NCBI GenBank assembly: GCA_913044085.1
Contig: CAJWNW010000059.1
Coordinates: 1 to 9,373 of the forward strand
Length of the DNA stretch: 9,373 bases
Source of the DNA: an uncultured Flavobacteriaceae bacterium
GTDB taxonomy: Bacteria > Bacteroidota > Bacteroidia > Flavobacteriales > Flavobacteriaceae
Direction of reading: 5' to 3'
The notes below the pieces were generated by a model. The model was not told where the DNA came from and made no database searches. It saw only the letters and a list, made by a program, of their open reading frames with translations. Of this stretch, positions 1 through 6,317 are shown piece after piece. Both the position numbers and the translations under genes were made by a program. The number at the start of each line of letters is the position of its first letter. Positions within the stretch are counted from its first letter, which is position 1.

Positions 1-197
1 CAACCTCCAAAAACTTCATGAAATATGCTTTATGGATTGGCTGGATTGTACTTTTTTCTTTGATTCTCAATGAAAAAATAGCTTGGTTGGCCGTCTCTGA
101 AATTTTGAATTATGCCGCGGCGCTTACCCTTACCTCTTTTCACATTTACAATTTGAAATACTGTCAATGTAATAACGAGAATTGTTGCGCCAATTAA
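1..197 (+). CDS. C-terminal part of a MerC-like small membrane protein (5' end outside window)
   Basis: The frame is open from base 3 to a TAA at 195-197. It encodes one or two hydrophobic segments (KYALWIGWIVLFSLIL, then LNYAAALTLTSFHIY) followed by a short Cys-rich tail, KYCQCNNENCCAN. From memory, this layout (NEK after a helix, then H-x-Y-N-x-K-Y-C-x-C and a final CC) is that of flavobacterial MerC-domain proteins of about 130 residues, which are linked to metal binding or uptake. There is an in-frame ATG at 18, but the sequence before it is open and reads plausibly as the same protein, so I treat it as truncated by the window edge and not as a 59-residue gene. It converges on the next gene, with 115 bases between the two stops. 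The family is inferred from a fragment; the membrane and Cys-rich character is seen directly. Confidence 0.6.
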   Translation, partial: TSKNFMKYALWIGWIVLFSLILNEKIAWLAVSEILNYAAALTLTSFHIYNLKYCQCNNENCCAN

Positions 198-312
198 AAT
201 TAATTACACAAGGTGTTTTATTTTAAAAACTTAAATAAGCGTTAAACGTCTATGACGTAATTGCTTCAATTTGATTTCATAATCTTCGACTTTAAAAATT
301 ACAAGTAGAGTT

Positions 313-888
313 TTAGTTCCTCAAATCTTTTACCGTATTTTTACGAATCCTATCAAGGTATTTTCTGCGTTTGGCATCTGACACAAAAGGCACTGACCAA
401 AATTGAGTTGTTTTGGTAAATAGCGAAAGTCTCCAACCAAAAACAAAAGTGTAAACCCCCATTACTAATCGTAGTTTAACCGAGTTTAAATAGAGGGTTA
501 AAACAGGTAAGGCCGGCGCGCCGTGAGTCATATAAGTACGCACCTTCTTGTCTTTTAGAAAAGGTTTTGGATAGGCATAGAGCTTTGTAATATTTACAAA
601 CTGGTAAGCAAAACCAGGTGTGAAGACCTCATCAAAAAATATTTCCATTCTAGGAGTGAGTCGGAACCACCAAACGGGTGAGATGATGAATATGTTATCA
701 GACCAAGTCACAAGGCATTTATAGGACTCAATAATCGCATTTCTAGGTCTTGTGAAACTATCTCTGTATAAATCAATGATTTTTAAATCTTGCCCTGAAC
801 ATTCAATAGTTTCTTTAACAGTTTTAAAAACTCCTCTATAACAAAATGAATCTTCATTAGGATGGGCAATTATGACTAGATTTTTCAT
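313..888 (-). CDS. Flavodoxin-fold NAD(P)H-dependent oxidoreductase (quinone reductase / KefF-like, Flavodoxin_2)
   Basis: The 191-residue protein is cytosolic, with no signal peptide. It starts with MKNLVIIAHPNEDSF, the first strand and phosphate-binding turn of the Flavodoxin_2 family, which holds FMN or FAD. Residues 70-80 (SPVWWFRLTPR) and 84-97 (FFDEVFTPGFAYQF) match the P-x-WW-x-x-x-P and DxVFxPGFAY landmarks of the family, where the WW stretch lines the flavin. Family members pass two electrons from NAD(P)H to quinones, azo compounds or other electrophiles, or act as ancillary subunits of potassium efflux systems. No Kef-type transporter is adjacent. The C-terminal third (about 130-170) is more hydrophobic and less family-like. 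Length is normal. The start is the ATG at 888, preceded on its strand by an A/T-rich tract without a Shine-Dalgarno. The gene is divergent from the HDAC-like gene. The exact substrate cannot be read from sequence. Confidence 0.85.
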   Translation of the reverse strand: MKNLVIIAHPNEDSFCYRGVFKTVKETIECSGQDLKIIDLYRDSFTRPRNAIIESYKCLVTWSDNIFIISPVWWFRLTPRMEIFFDEVFTPGFAYQFVNITKLYAYPKPFLKDKKVRTYMTHGAPALPVLTLYLNSVKLRLVMGVYTFVFGWRLSLFTKTTQFWSVPFVSDAKRRKYLDRIRKNTVKDLRN

Positions 889-1005
889 TGATTTTTTTTA
901 AAAATGCTTAATTTTAATGATTTATAATTTACGTTAATTGTTCTCAATGCAATTTAAAGTTTACAAAAAAAATTCCTTTAAAAAATTATAATAAATGATT
1001 GTTAA
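889..1005. promoter_or_regulatory. Divergent intergenic region (oxidoreductase / HDAC-like gene)
   Basis: These 117 A/T-rich bases separate two genes that point away from each other, so promoters for both should lie here. I found no exact match to the Bacteroidota -7 element TAnnTTTG on either strand, and no clear operator repeat. The regulatory call rests on position only. Confidence 0.35.
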
Positions 1006-1908
1006 ATGTTAAAAATCGCATTTGATAAAAGTTACAGGCATCCACTGGAAGAGAACCACCGTTTTCCAATGATTAAATACGAATTGATTCCCCATCAGCT
1101 AATTAGAAAAAATATATGCGACGAAAGCAGTTTTTTTGCACCCCCTGAAATCTCAAAAGAAAATGCAATTTTAGCCCACGGAGAAGCGTACTACGATCAA
1201 TTTTTGGACTTGACTTTAAGTAAGACAGACCAAAGACAAATTGGCTTTCCGTTGACGAAAACTCTCGTAAAACGGGAGCGAATCATTACCCAGGGTAGTA
1301 TCCAAAATAGCCAATACGCTATTAAACATGGAATTTCAATGAATATTGCAGGGGGCACTCACCACGCTTTTAAAGATAAACCAGGAGCATTTTGTATGCT
1401 AAACGATCAAGCTGTTGCCGCTAACTATCTCATAGAAAACAAACTTGCAAAACGCGTGATGATTGTCGATCTAGACGTACATCAGGGCAATGGTACGGCT
1501 TCTATTTTTGAAAACAACGATAGGGTTTACACGCTGTCGTTCCACGGTAAAAAAAATTATCCTTTTATAAAACAAGAAAGTGATTTTGATTTAGCCTTTG
1601 AGGATGGTACAACAGATGATGCTTACCTAAAAGCATTGAAATACGAACTCCCCAAACATATGAATGCCTTTGAGCCAGATTTTATATTCTACTTGGCCGG
1701 AGTAGATGTTTTAAAAAATGACAAATTGGGACGTTTGTCCATGTCCATTCAAGGCTGTAAAGAAAGAGACTTTTTTGTTTTAGATTTATGTAAACGGAAC
1801 AATATACCGCTACAAGTTAGCATGGGAGGAGGCTACTCCATTCACCTCAAAGAAATTATTGATGCCCACTCTAATACCTTTGAATTAGCGCAAGAATTAT
1901 TTTTTTAA
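1006..1908 (+). CDS. Histone deacetylase superfamily zinc amidohydrolase (bacterial HDAC-like, class IV/AcuC-like)
   Basis: This 300-residue protein has the full catalytic set of the arginase/deacetylase fold. The His pair is H119-H120 in AGGTHHAF. A GAFCMLND segment follows at 127-134. Zinc ligands are D157 and H159 in DLDVHQGNGT, plus D234 in YLAGVDVLKNDKLGRLS. The transition-state tyrosine is Y277 in GGGYS. All expected residues are present, so an active zinc deacetylase is predicted. Bacterial relatives remove acetyl or other acyl groups from small molecules (acetylpolyamines, acetoin pathway) or from proteins; the substrate cannot be told here. No signal peptide is seen, so it is cytosolic. 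The start is the ATG at 1006; an ATG at 995 runs into a stop within six codons. It is probably monocistronic, since the next gene converges on it with 26 bases between stops. Confidence 0.9.
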   Translation: MLKIAFDKSYRHPLEENHRFPMIKYELIPHQLIRKNICDESSFFAPPEISKENAILAHGEAYYDQFLDLTLSKTDQRQIGFPLTKTLVKRERIITQGSIQNSQYAIKHGISMNIAGGTHHAFKDKPGAFCMLNDQAVAANYLIENKLAKRVMIVDLDVHQGNGTASIFENNDRVYTLSFHGKKNYPFIKQESDFDLAFEDGTTDDAYLKALKYELPKHMNAFEPDFIFYLAGVDVLKNDKLGRLSMSIQGCKERDFFVLDLCKRNNIPLQVSMGGGYSIHLKEIIDAHSNTFELAQELFF

Positions 1909-1934
1909 ACCAAAAAAACTGTTACTCTTATTGT

Positions 1935-3218
1935 TCAATAAATGACTAATTTTTTCGTCGCGATTTTGTTGGCTGAGGTAATTTGAACGAAATACAGCCC
2001 CGCATTTAGGTCACTTATATTGATTTGTTGCTTAAAAGAAACAATTTTCTTAACCAATTTCCCTTGTATATCAAAAATTTGAACTGCTGTAATGGCATCA
2101 AAATATCCAGAAATTTGAACCAAATTATTTGCTGGATTTGGAACTAATTTTAGGCTGTCAAAAAATACATTTTGAAAACCTGCGACGCTACTAAATGAAA
2201 CTTGATCAAAATAGCTTATATTGTCTTGAGAACGGCTCTCAAAGTCAGGAATTATCACAAGCCTGTTGTAAGCCGTTCCAACCACGGAACTAAAATCAAA
2301 ATATAATACTTCCCAATTACCATCTGTTATCGTTGTTGGTAATTGCAATTCTTTGAAGTACAGAACTTGTGCATTGGTCGGGTCGACATATTCAAATTTA
2401 ATACCAAAATTAGATGCTACATCCTTTCGAACCTTTAATGAAACAATTTTATTATTCTGATTGAATAAAAATGTACCTATGTTATCGGTGAAGGTCAAGG
2501 CCCATGGTTCACCATCAGCAGTAGAGGTGAATTTTGCAACATTTTCTGAAGAATTTGAGCTGTTTAAATTAGGGTTAGGTACAATCTCTAAAGCTGGATT
2601 AGAGTGGTTGTTGTGAACTGTCCAAACCCAATTTGCTCCAAAACCATTGACCTCAAAGTCAATGTCTTCTAAATTATAATCTTCTACAGCACCACCACTT
2701 AGAAATGAAATCTGATCAAAATATATGACATTCGGTTGAGATCGCGTCAAAAAATCAGGGATTATTACCATTCTGTCATAAGAATTACCAATGACGGTAC
2801 TGAAATCAAAGGTTAATTCTTCCCAATCGCCATCGATTTCGGTATTAGCCACTTCAATTTGTTTAAAAAAAGATGGGTTTGTAGAATCTTCAAATTTAAT
2901 CGCAACAGTACTTACTACAGTTTTTAGGACCATCATCCTAACAAGGCTGTTGCTTTCGGAAAATGTAATTGGAGAAGCATCTGTGTAGGCAAGCGCCCAA
3001 GGTTCACCATTAGGACTTGCAGTAAATTTAGCACTATTGTTGGATGAATTTATGCCATTGTTGTTAGGGTTAGATACAAATTCCAGTGGAGCATTTGAAC
3101 CATTAGCATCTACCGTCCAGTTCCAATCAGTTCCAACGCCTTCCGGTTCAAAATCAATAGTAGTCTGACCAAAACCAGTGAAACTAATGACAATGAATAG
3201 TCGGGTAATTATTCTCAT
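1935..3218 (-). CDS. Secreted T9SS cargo protein with two tandem beta-rich (CBM-like) domains and type A sorting domain
   Basis: This 427-residue protein has an N-terminal signal peptide (MRIITRLFIVISFTGFGQ, probable cleavage after GFGQ). It then carries two copies of a domain of about 155 residues (21-172 and 186-342). The C-terminal T9SS type A sorting domain (about 354-427) has the landmarks LVPNPANN, IFDIQGKLV, LNAGLYFVQI and ATKKLVIY. The repeats share IDFE, WxWTV, AKFT, GEPWAL, IKFE, WE-x-FDFS, VIIPDF and YFDQ(I/V)SF. From memory, similar domains sit beside GH16 and other polysaccharidase domains in marine flavobacteria, where they are thought to be carbohydrate-binding with a jelly-roll fold. 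No catalytic domain is seen, so this may be a stand-alone surface glycan-binding or adhesive protein. It is transcribed towards the HDAC-like gene and away from the ars operon. Secretion is well supported; ligand binding is inference. Confidence 0.85.
   Translation of the reverse strand: MRIITRLFIVISFTGFGQTTIDFEPEGVGTDWNWTVDANGSNAPLEFVSNPNNNGINSSNNSAKFTASPNGEPWALAYTDASPITFSESNSLVRMMVLKTVVSTVAIKFEDSTNPSFFKQIEVANTEIDGDWEELTFDFSTVIGNSYDRMVIIPDFLTRSQPNVIYFDQISFLSGGAVEDYNLEDIDFEVNGFGANWVWTVHNNHSNPALEIVPNPNLNSSNSSENVAKFTSTADGEPWALTFTDNIGTFLFNQNNKIVSLKVRKDVASNFGIKFEYVDPTNAQVLYFKELQLPTTITDGNWEVLYFDFSSVVGTAYNRLVIIPDFESRSQDNISYFDQVSFSSVAGFQNVFFDSLKLVPNPANNLVQISGYFDAITAVQIFDIQGKLVKKIVSFKQQINISDLNAGLYFVQITSANKIATKKLVIY
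2193..2663 (-). repeat. Domain repeat 2 of the T9SS cargo protein
   Basis: Codes for residues 186-342, from IDFEVNG to YFDQVSF. It is the partner of the repeat at 2703-3158 and is joined to it by a short linker (SGGAVEDYNLED region). It has a few extra residues around YVDPTNAQ, probably in a surface loop. Confidence 0.85.
2703..3158 (-). repeat. Domain repeat 1 of the T9SS cargo protein
   Basis: Codes for residues 21-172 of the secreted protein, from IDFEPEG to YFDQISF. It aligns along its whole length with the second copy at 2193-2663, with roughly half of the positions identical by eye. The nucleotide sequences have diverged, so this is an old internal duplication and not a recent one. Confidence 0.85.
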
Positions 3219-3451
3219 AAAAAAGTTAATTTTGATTAAATAAATTTAAATATTATTTGCGATATCATTCTAGAATTCATACTACTAATACCATACAACT
3301 ACAATAAAAATAATTCGTTCTTAAGTAAGGGAAAGAAAATATAACAAAAGAAAAAGCGTATAGCCTTTGTATAGTTTTTTTTAATATTTTTATTTAATAA
3401 GAAATAGCTACAAATAAAAAAAATAATTTTTATATATAAATTTAGAAATTA
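3219..3451. promoter_or_regulatory. Divergent, very A/T-rich region upstream of the arsenosugar operon
   Basis: These 233 bases lie between the start of the secreted-protein gene (-) and the first gene of the ars operon (+), so they should hold promoters for both. The nearest thing to a Bacteroidota -7 element (TAnnTTTG) is TAgccTTTG at 3361-3369 on the + strand, with one extra spacer base and no well-placed upstream TTG. No clear ArsR-type inverted repeat was found. The region is called on position; no exact promoter is assigned. Confidence 0.4.
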
Positions 3452-3787
3452 ATGAGTAAAACCTATTACAACCCAGACGATTTGAAAAAATTTGGTGACA
3501 TCAGTGAATGGAACCAAGAGCTTGGAGAAAAATTCTTTGATTACTACGGAAAAGTCTTTGAAGAAGGCGCTTTGTCAGCACGAGAAAAATCACTTATTGC
3601 ACTGGCGGTTTCCCACGTGGTTAAATGCCCTTATTGCATTGATTCCTACACCAAAGATGGACTCCAACGCGGCATCACCAAAGAGGAAATGATGGAAGCT
3701 ATACATGCAGGAGCTGCTATTGAAAGTGGTGCAACTTTAGTCCATGGTGTACAAATGATGAATAAGTACAACAAACTCTCCATGTAG
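3452..3787 (+). CDS. AhpD/CMD-family protein, arsenosugar biosynthesis-associated peroxidase-like (TIGR04169 type)
   Basis: The 111-residue protein is of the carboxymuconolactone decarboxylase/AhpD fold. Its core is EKSLIALAVSHVVKCPYC followed by IDSYTKDGLQRGITKEEMMEAIHAGAAIESGATLVHG. The redox pair is C59-x-x-C62, with E45 and H55 upstream and H98 in the last helix. Classical AhpD has a His four residues after the second Cys; here that place is Y66. In some relatives in arsS clusters one Cys is selenocysteine; here both codons are TGC, so this is an all-cysteine form. The family's place beside arsS is well documented, but its job is not settled; thiol redox, peroxide reduction or handling of arsenic thiol adducts are options. 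The start is the ATG at 3452 in an A/T-rich leader. It is the first gene of the operon, and arsS starts two bases after its stop. Confidence 0.9.
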   Translation: MSKTYYNPDDLKKFGDISEWNQELGEKFFDYYGKVFEEGALSAREKSLIALAVSHVVKCPYCIDSYTKDGLQRGITKEEMMEAIHAGAAIESGATLVHGVQMMNKYNKLSM

Positions 3788-3789
3788 GC

Positions 3790-4845
3790 ATGCCAAAAAT
3801 ATCATTGAAACGGCAAGACAAACAACTTTCCCAGCCCAAAAGGCAATTGGAATTACTTGCTAATGGTGTTTTTAAAAATGGAGCATTACCCACTTTTAAA
3901 TCCAAACTGGAAGCTACAAATCAATTCCCACTTAAACCCTCTGCACTTGAAATTTTACAAATCAATGTCGGCTATATGTGCAATCAAGTCTGTGCCCATT
4001 GCCACGTTGATGCGGGCCCTGATCGCAAAGAAATCATGACCAAAGACACCCTGCAGCAATGTTTGGAAGTCCTAAAATCTTCGGGTGCACATACGCTAGA
4101 TTTGACAGGAGGTGCTCCAGAAATGAACCCCCACTTCAAGTGGTTTATTGAAGAAGCCTCTAAAATTGGCGTACAAGACTTTATCGTTCGTTCTAATTTA
4201 ACCATATTAATGGCCCATAAAAAATACGATGACCTACCATCATTTTTCAAAAAGTACAACATACACATTGTGTCTTCCATGCCCCACTGGACCCAAGGAA
4301 AAACAGATCAACAGCGCGGAAAAGGGGTTTTTAACCGTTCTATTGAAGCATTGAAAAAATTGAATCGCGTTGGATATGGTTTGTCACATTCAAAATTGAA
4401 ATTGGACCTGGTTTATAACCCCTCGGGAGCCTTTTTACCCGGAGACCAAAAAAGCATGGAATTGGATTTTAAAAAGGCATTGTATGAAGATTTTGGGATA
4501 CAGTTTAATAACTTATTTGCCATTACCAACCTACCCATAAGCCGCTTTTTAGACTACCTCATCGCGTCTGAAAACTATGAAGACTATATGTACAGTTTGG
4601 TTGACGCTTACAATCCAAAAGCAGTAGAAAATGTCATGTGTAAAAACACCCTCTCTATAGGCTGGGATGGCTACTTATACGATTGTGATTTCAATCAAAT
4701 GTTAGGTTTAAAAGTTAAAAACCGTATTACCCACATCCGTGATTTTAATGCCCATAAATTGCGGGAAAGAAACATTCAAATTTCGCAACATTGCTATGGC
4801 TGTACGGCAGGTGCTGGCAGCAGTTGCCAAGGAACCGTTGTATAA
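3790..4845 (+). CDS. arsS: Arsenosugar biosynthesis radical SAM protein ArsS
   Basis: This 351-residue enzyme has the radical SAM cluster motif C64-x3-C68-x2-C71 (GYMCNQVCAHCHVDAGP), which binds the SAM-ligating [4Fe-4S] cluster. The glycine-rich LDLTGGAPEMNP at 103-114 contacts SAM. The C-terminal half carries the Cys-rich ArsS/DUF3641 region: C284 and C299 (MCKNTLSIGWDG...YDCDFNQ), then C335-x2-C338 and C346 in HCYGCTAGAGSSCQG, likely an auxiliary cluster site. ArsS is known to add the 5'-deoxyadenosyl radical of SAM to dimethylated arsenic, giving 5'-deoxy-5'-dimethylarsinoyl-adenosine, the precursor of marine arsenosugars. Length is normal and all motif Cys are intact, so it should be active. 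It sits two bases after the AhpD-like gene and four bases before the DUF2064 gene, which implies one transcript. The cytosolic location follows from the lack of a signal peptide. Confidence 0.95.
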   Translation: MPKISLKRQDKQLSQPKRQLELLANGVFKNGALPTFKSKLEATNQFPLKPSALEILQINVGYMCNQVCAHCHVDAGPDRKEIMTKDTLQQCLEVLKSSGAHTLDLTGGAPEMNPHFKWFIEEASKIGVQDFIVRSNLTILMAHKKYDDLPSFFKKYNIHIVSSMPHWTQGKTDQQRGKGVFNRSIEALKKLNRVGYGLSHSKLKLDLVYNPSGAFLPGDQKSMELDFKKALYEDFGIQFNNLFAITNLPISRFLDYLIASENYEDYMYSLVDAYNPKAVENVMCKNTLSIGWDGYLYDCDFNQMLGLKVKNRITHIRDFNAHKLRERNIQISQHCYGCTAGAGSSCQGTVV

Positions 4846-4849
4846 AACT

Positions 4850-5473
4850 ATGCAAACTTCATTGCTTATGGTCTTTGTAAGAAACCCACAATTAGGGACT
4901 GTTAAAACACGTCTAGCTGTAACAGTTGGAGATAAAATGGCGCTGGAAATTTATATGGAATTGATGCGCCATACCGCGGAAATGACTCAGAAAGTATCGG
5001 CTGATAAAAAGGTGTTTTACTCTGAAAAAATTGAACAACATGACATTTGGACTGAAATGAATTTTTCAAAAGCGCTGCAAACTAAAGGTAATTTGGGCCA
5101 ACGCATGGAAAATGCTTTTAGAACAGCCTTTGAACAAGGCTACAAAAAGGTCTTGATCGTGGGCAGCGATTTGTACAGTCTAAAAGCATCACATATTGAA
5201 AAAGCCCTGCAACAGTTGAATAAAAAAGAGGTTGTTATTGGCCCCGCTCAAGATGGCGGTTATTATTTGTTGGGGTTAAAAAGAAATTTACCCGCACTTT
5301 TTTGTAACAAAAACTGGGGAACCTCTACTGTTTTAAAAGAGACGTTAAAGGATTTAAAGACAAAATCTATTGCGCTTATGGAGCCCTTGAATGATATTGA
5401 TAATTTTGAGGACTTAAAAAAAGAAATTGAACTGCTTAAAAAACTAAATATTGATGTTAAAACTTATCAATGA
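4850..5473 (+). CDS. TIGR04282/DUF2064 arsenosugar-associated glycosyltransferase (GT-A fold)
   Basis: This 207-residue protein has the DUF2064 signature. The N-terminal FVRNPQLGTVKTRLA (9-23) forms the nucleotide-binding loop with conserved K19 and R21. LIVGSDLYSL (102-111) holds the metal-binding acidic residue D107. GPAQDGGYYLLGL (131-143) follows, and NDIDNFEDL near 181-189. Members are annotated as glycosyltransferases tied to arsS, but the N-terminal loop and DGGYYLLGL element also recall nucleotidyltransferases of the MobA/CofC type. A role in activating or transferring the arsino-ribose is inferred. The ATG at 4850, four bases after the arsS stop, is chosen. The frame is open further upstream to an ATG at 4739, but that would overlap arsS by over 100 bases and add non-family residues. 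The end overlaps the next gene by 20 bases. The usual Cys/Pro after GSD/GTD is replaced by Leu-Tyr. Confidence 0.88.
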   Translation: MQTSLLMVFVRNPQLGTVKTRLAVTVGDKMALEIYMELMRHTAEMTQKVSADKKVFYSEKIEQHDIWTEMNFSKALQTKGNLGQRMENAFRTAFEQGYKKVLIVGSDLYSLKASHIEKALQQLNKKEVVIGPAQDGGYYLLGLKRNLPALFCNKNWGTSTVLKETLKDLKTKSIALMEPLNDIDNFEDLKKEIELLKKLNIDVKTYQ

Positions 5474-6266
5474 AACCGTTGACTTTTTAAAACAAAAAGG
5501 ATTTGAAAATGCTGAAATTGGAATCATTTTAGGCACTGGTTTAGGACAACTCATAAATGAAATTGAAATAATTCATGAGGTGAGCTACAACCAAATTCCT
5601 AATTTCCCAACAGCGACTGTAGAATTTCATAAAGGGAAACTTATTTATGGCCTCATTGATGGCAAAAAAACCATCGTCATGCAAGGCCGCTTTCATTTGT
5701 ATGAGGGTTATTCGCTTCAAGATGTAAGCTATCCAGTACGCATCATGAAAGCCTTTGGGATCCAAAGCCTATTGGTGTCCAATGCTTCTGGAGCTATTAA
5801 TCTCAACTTCAAAAAAAGTGAATTGATGCTCATTGAAGACCACATCAACCTGCAAGGAAGCTCCCCTTTGGCCTTTAGTGGTGTGGAACGCTTGGGTACA
5901 CGTTTTGTGGATATGAGTGCACCGTACGATGCTGAGATGAATACTAGTTTAAAGGCCATTGCGAAAGCCAAAGGTATCGCATTACATCATGGGGTTTACG
6001 CTAGTGTTTACGGGCCCCAACTCGAAACGCGTGCAGAATATAGAATGCTTAAACTCATTGGAGCGGATGCAGTAGGAATGAGCACCGTACCCGAGGTTAT
6101 TGTTGCCAATCATTTAGGCGTGCGGGTCGCGGCGGTATCGGTCCTAACAGATGAATGTGACCCAGATAATCTAAAAGCAGTGGAGGTTTCAGACATTATG
6201 AAAATGGCTGAAATTGCAGAACCCAATCTCATTATTTTATTTAAAGAACTGATCAAGGTATTGTAA
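5454..6266 (+). CDS. Purine nucleoside phosphorylase, trimeric PNP/MTAP family
   Basis: This 270-residue, cytosolic enzyme splits purine nucleosides with phosphate to base and (deoxy)ribose-1-phosphate. Phosphate-site motifs are GTGLG (27-31) and GRFHLYEGY (78-86, with R79 and H81). SNASGAIN (109-116) follows. Base/ribose-site motifs are GPQLETRAEY (187-196, with E191) and AVGMSTVPEVIVANH (206-220, with M209). At the base-specificity position (human PNP Asn243) it has D233 in VLTDECDP, and at the human His257 position it has V245. Both resemble methylthioadenosine phosphorylase. The ATG at 5454 is chosen; a TTG directly before it (5451) is also in frame. The first 20 bases overlap the DUF2064 gene, suggesting translational coupling. 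In this operon it probably removes adenine from the ArsS product; a housekeeping salvage role cannot be excluded. Confidence 0.92.
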   Translation: MLKLINETVDFLKQKGFENAEIGIILGTGLGQLINEIEIIHEVSYNQIPNFPTATVEFHKGKLIYGLIDGKKTIVMQGRFHLYEGYSLQDVSYPVRIMKAFGIQSLLVSNASGAINLNFKKSELMLIEDHINLQGSSPLAFSGVERLGTRFVDMSAPYDAEMNTSLKAIAKAKGIALHHGVYASVYGPQLETRAEYRMLKLIGADAVGMSTVPEVIVANHLGVRVAAVSVLTDECDPDNLKAVEVSDIMKMAEIAEPNLIILFKELIKVL

Positions 6267-6317
6267 TGCTTTATGTCATACTAATTAAGTATATTTAAAG
6301 ATTAAAATCTATGTATA

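Noticed and set aside
246..258. Inverted repeat ACGTC-TAT-GACGT in the 115-base gap between two convergent genes
   Set aside because: Only five bases per arm, no T-run for a terminator, and no nearby promoter for it to act as an operator; it could be chance.
1900..1918. T7-AAACC-A7 inverted repeat between convergent stops, a possible bidirectional terminator
   Set aside because: The stem is A/T only and part of it lies within the HDAC-like coding end; homopolymer runs are common in this AT-rich DNA, so it cannot be supported as a terminator.
2791..2988. Open frame on the + strand inside the secreted-protein gene
   Set aside because: It lies antisense to a well-supported gene with clear domains and resembles no protein I know; the same applies to the antisense frames at 3717-3905, 3984-4280, 5541-5765, 5729-5971, 6575-6838 and 8170-8379.
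3361..3369. TAgccTTTG as a Bacteroidota -7 promoter element for the ars operon
   Set aside because: The spacer has three bases where the consensus has two, and no TTG sits at the right distance upstream.
4739..4849. Upstream extension of the DUF2064 gene to the ATG at 4739
   Set aside because: It lies inside arsS in another frame; the added 37 residues are not family-like, and the ATG at 4850 begins right at the family N-terminus.
5451..5453. TTG as the phosphorylase start
   Set aside because: An ATG follows at once and adds the same reading; TTG starts are rarer, so ATG 5454 is preferred.
6278..6310. Two small palindromes (ATACT-aatta-AGTAT and AGATT-aa-AATCT) in the 51-base gap before the small membrane protein, and a TATATTTA near-match to a -7 element
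   Set aside because: Short A/T-rich stems without a U-tract, and the near-match lacks the final G and a properly spaced TTG; not enough for a terminator or internal promoter.
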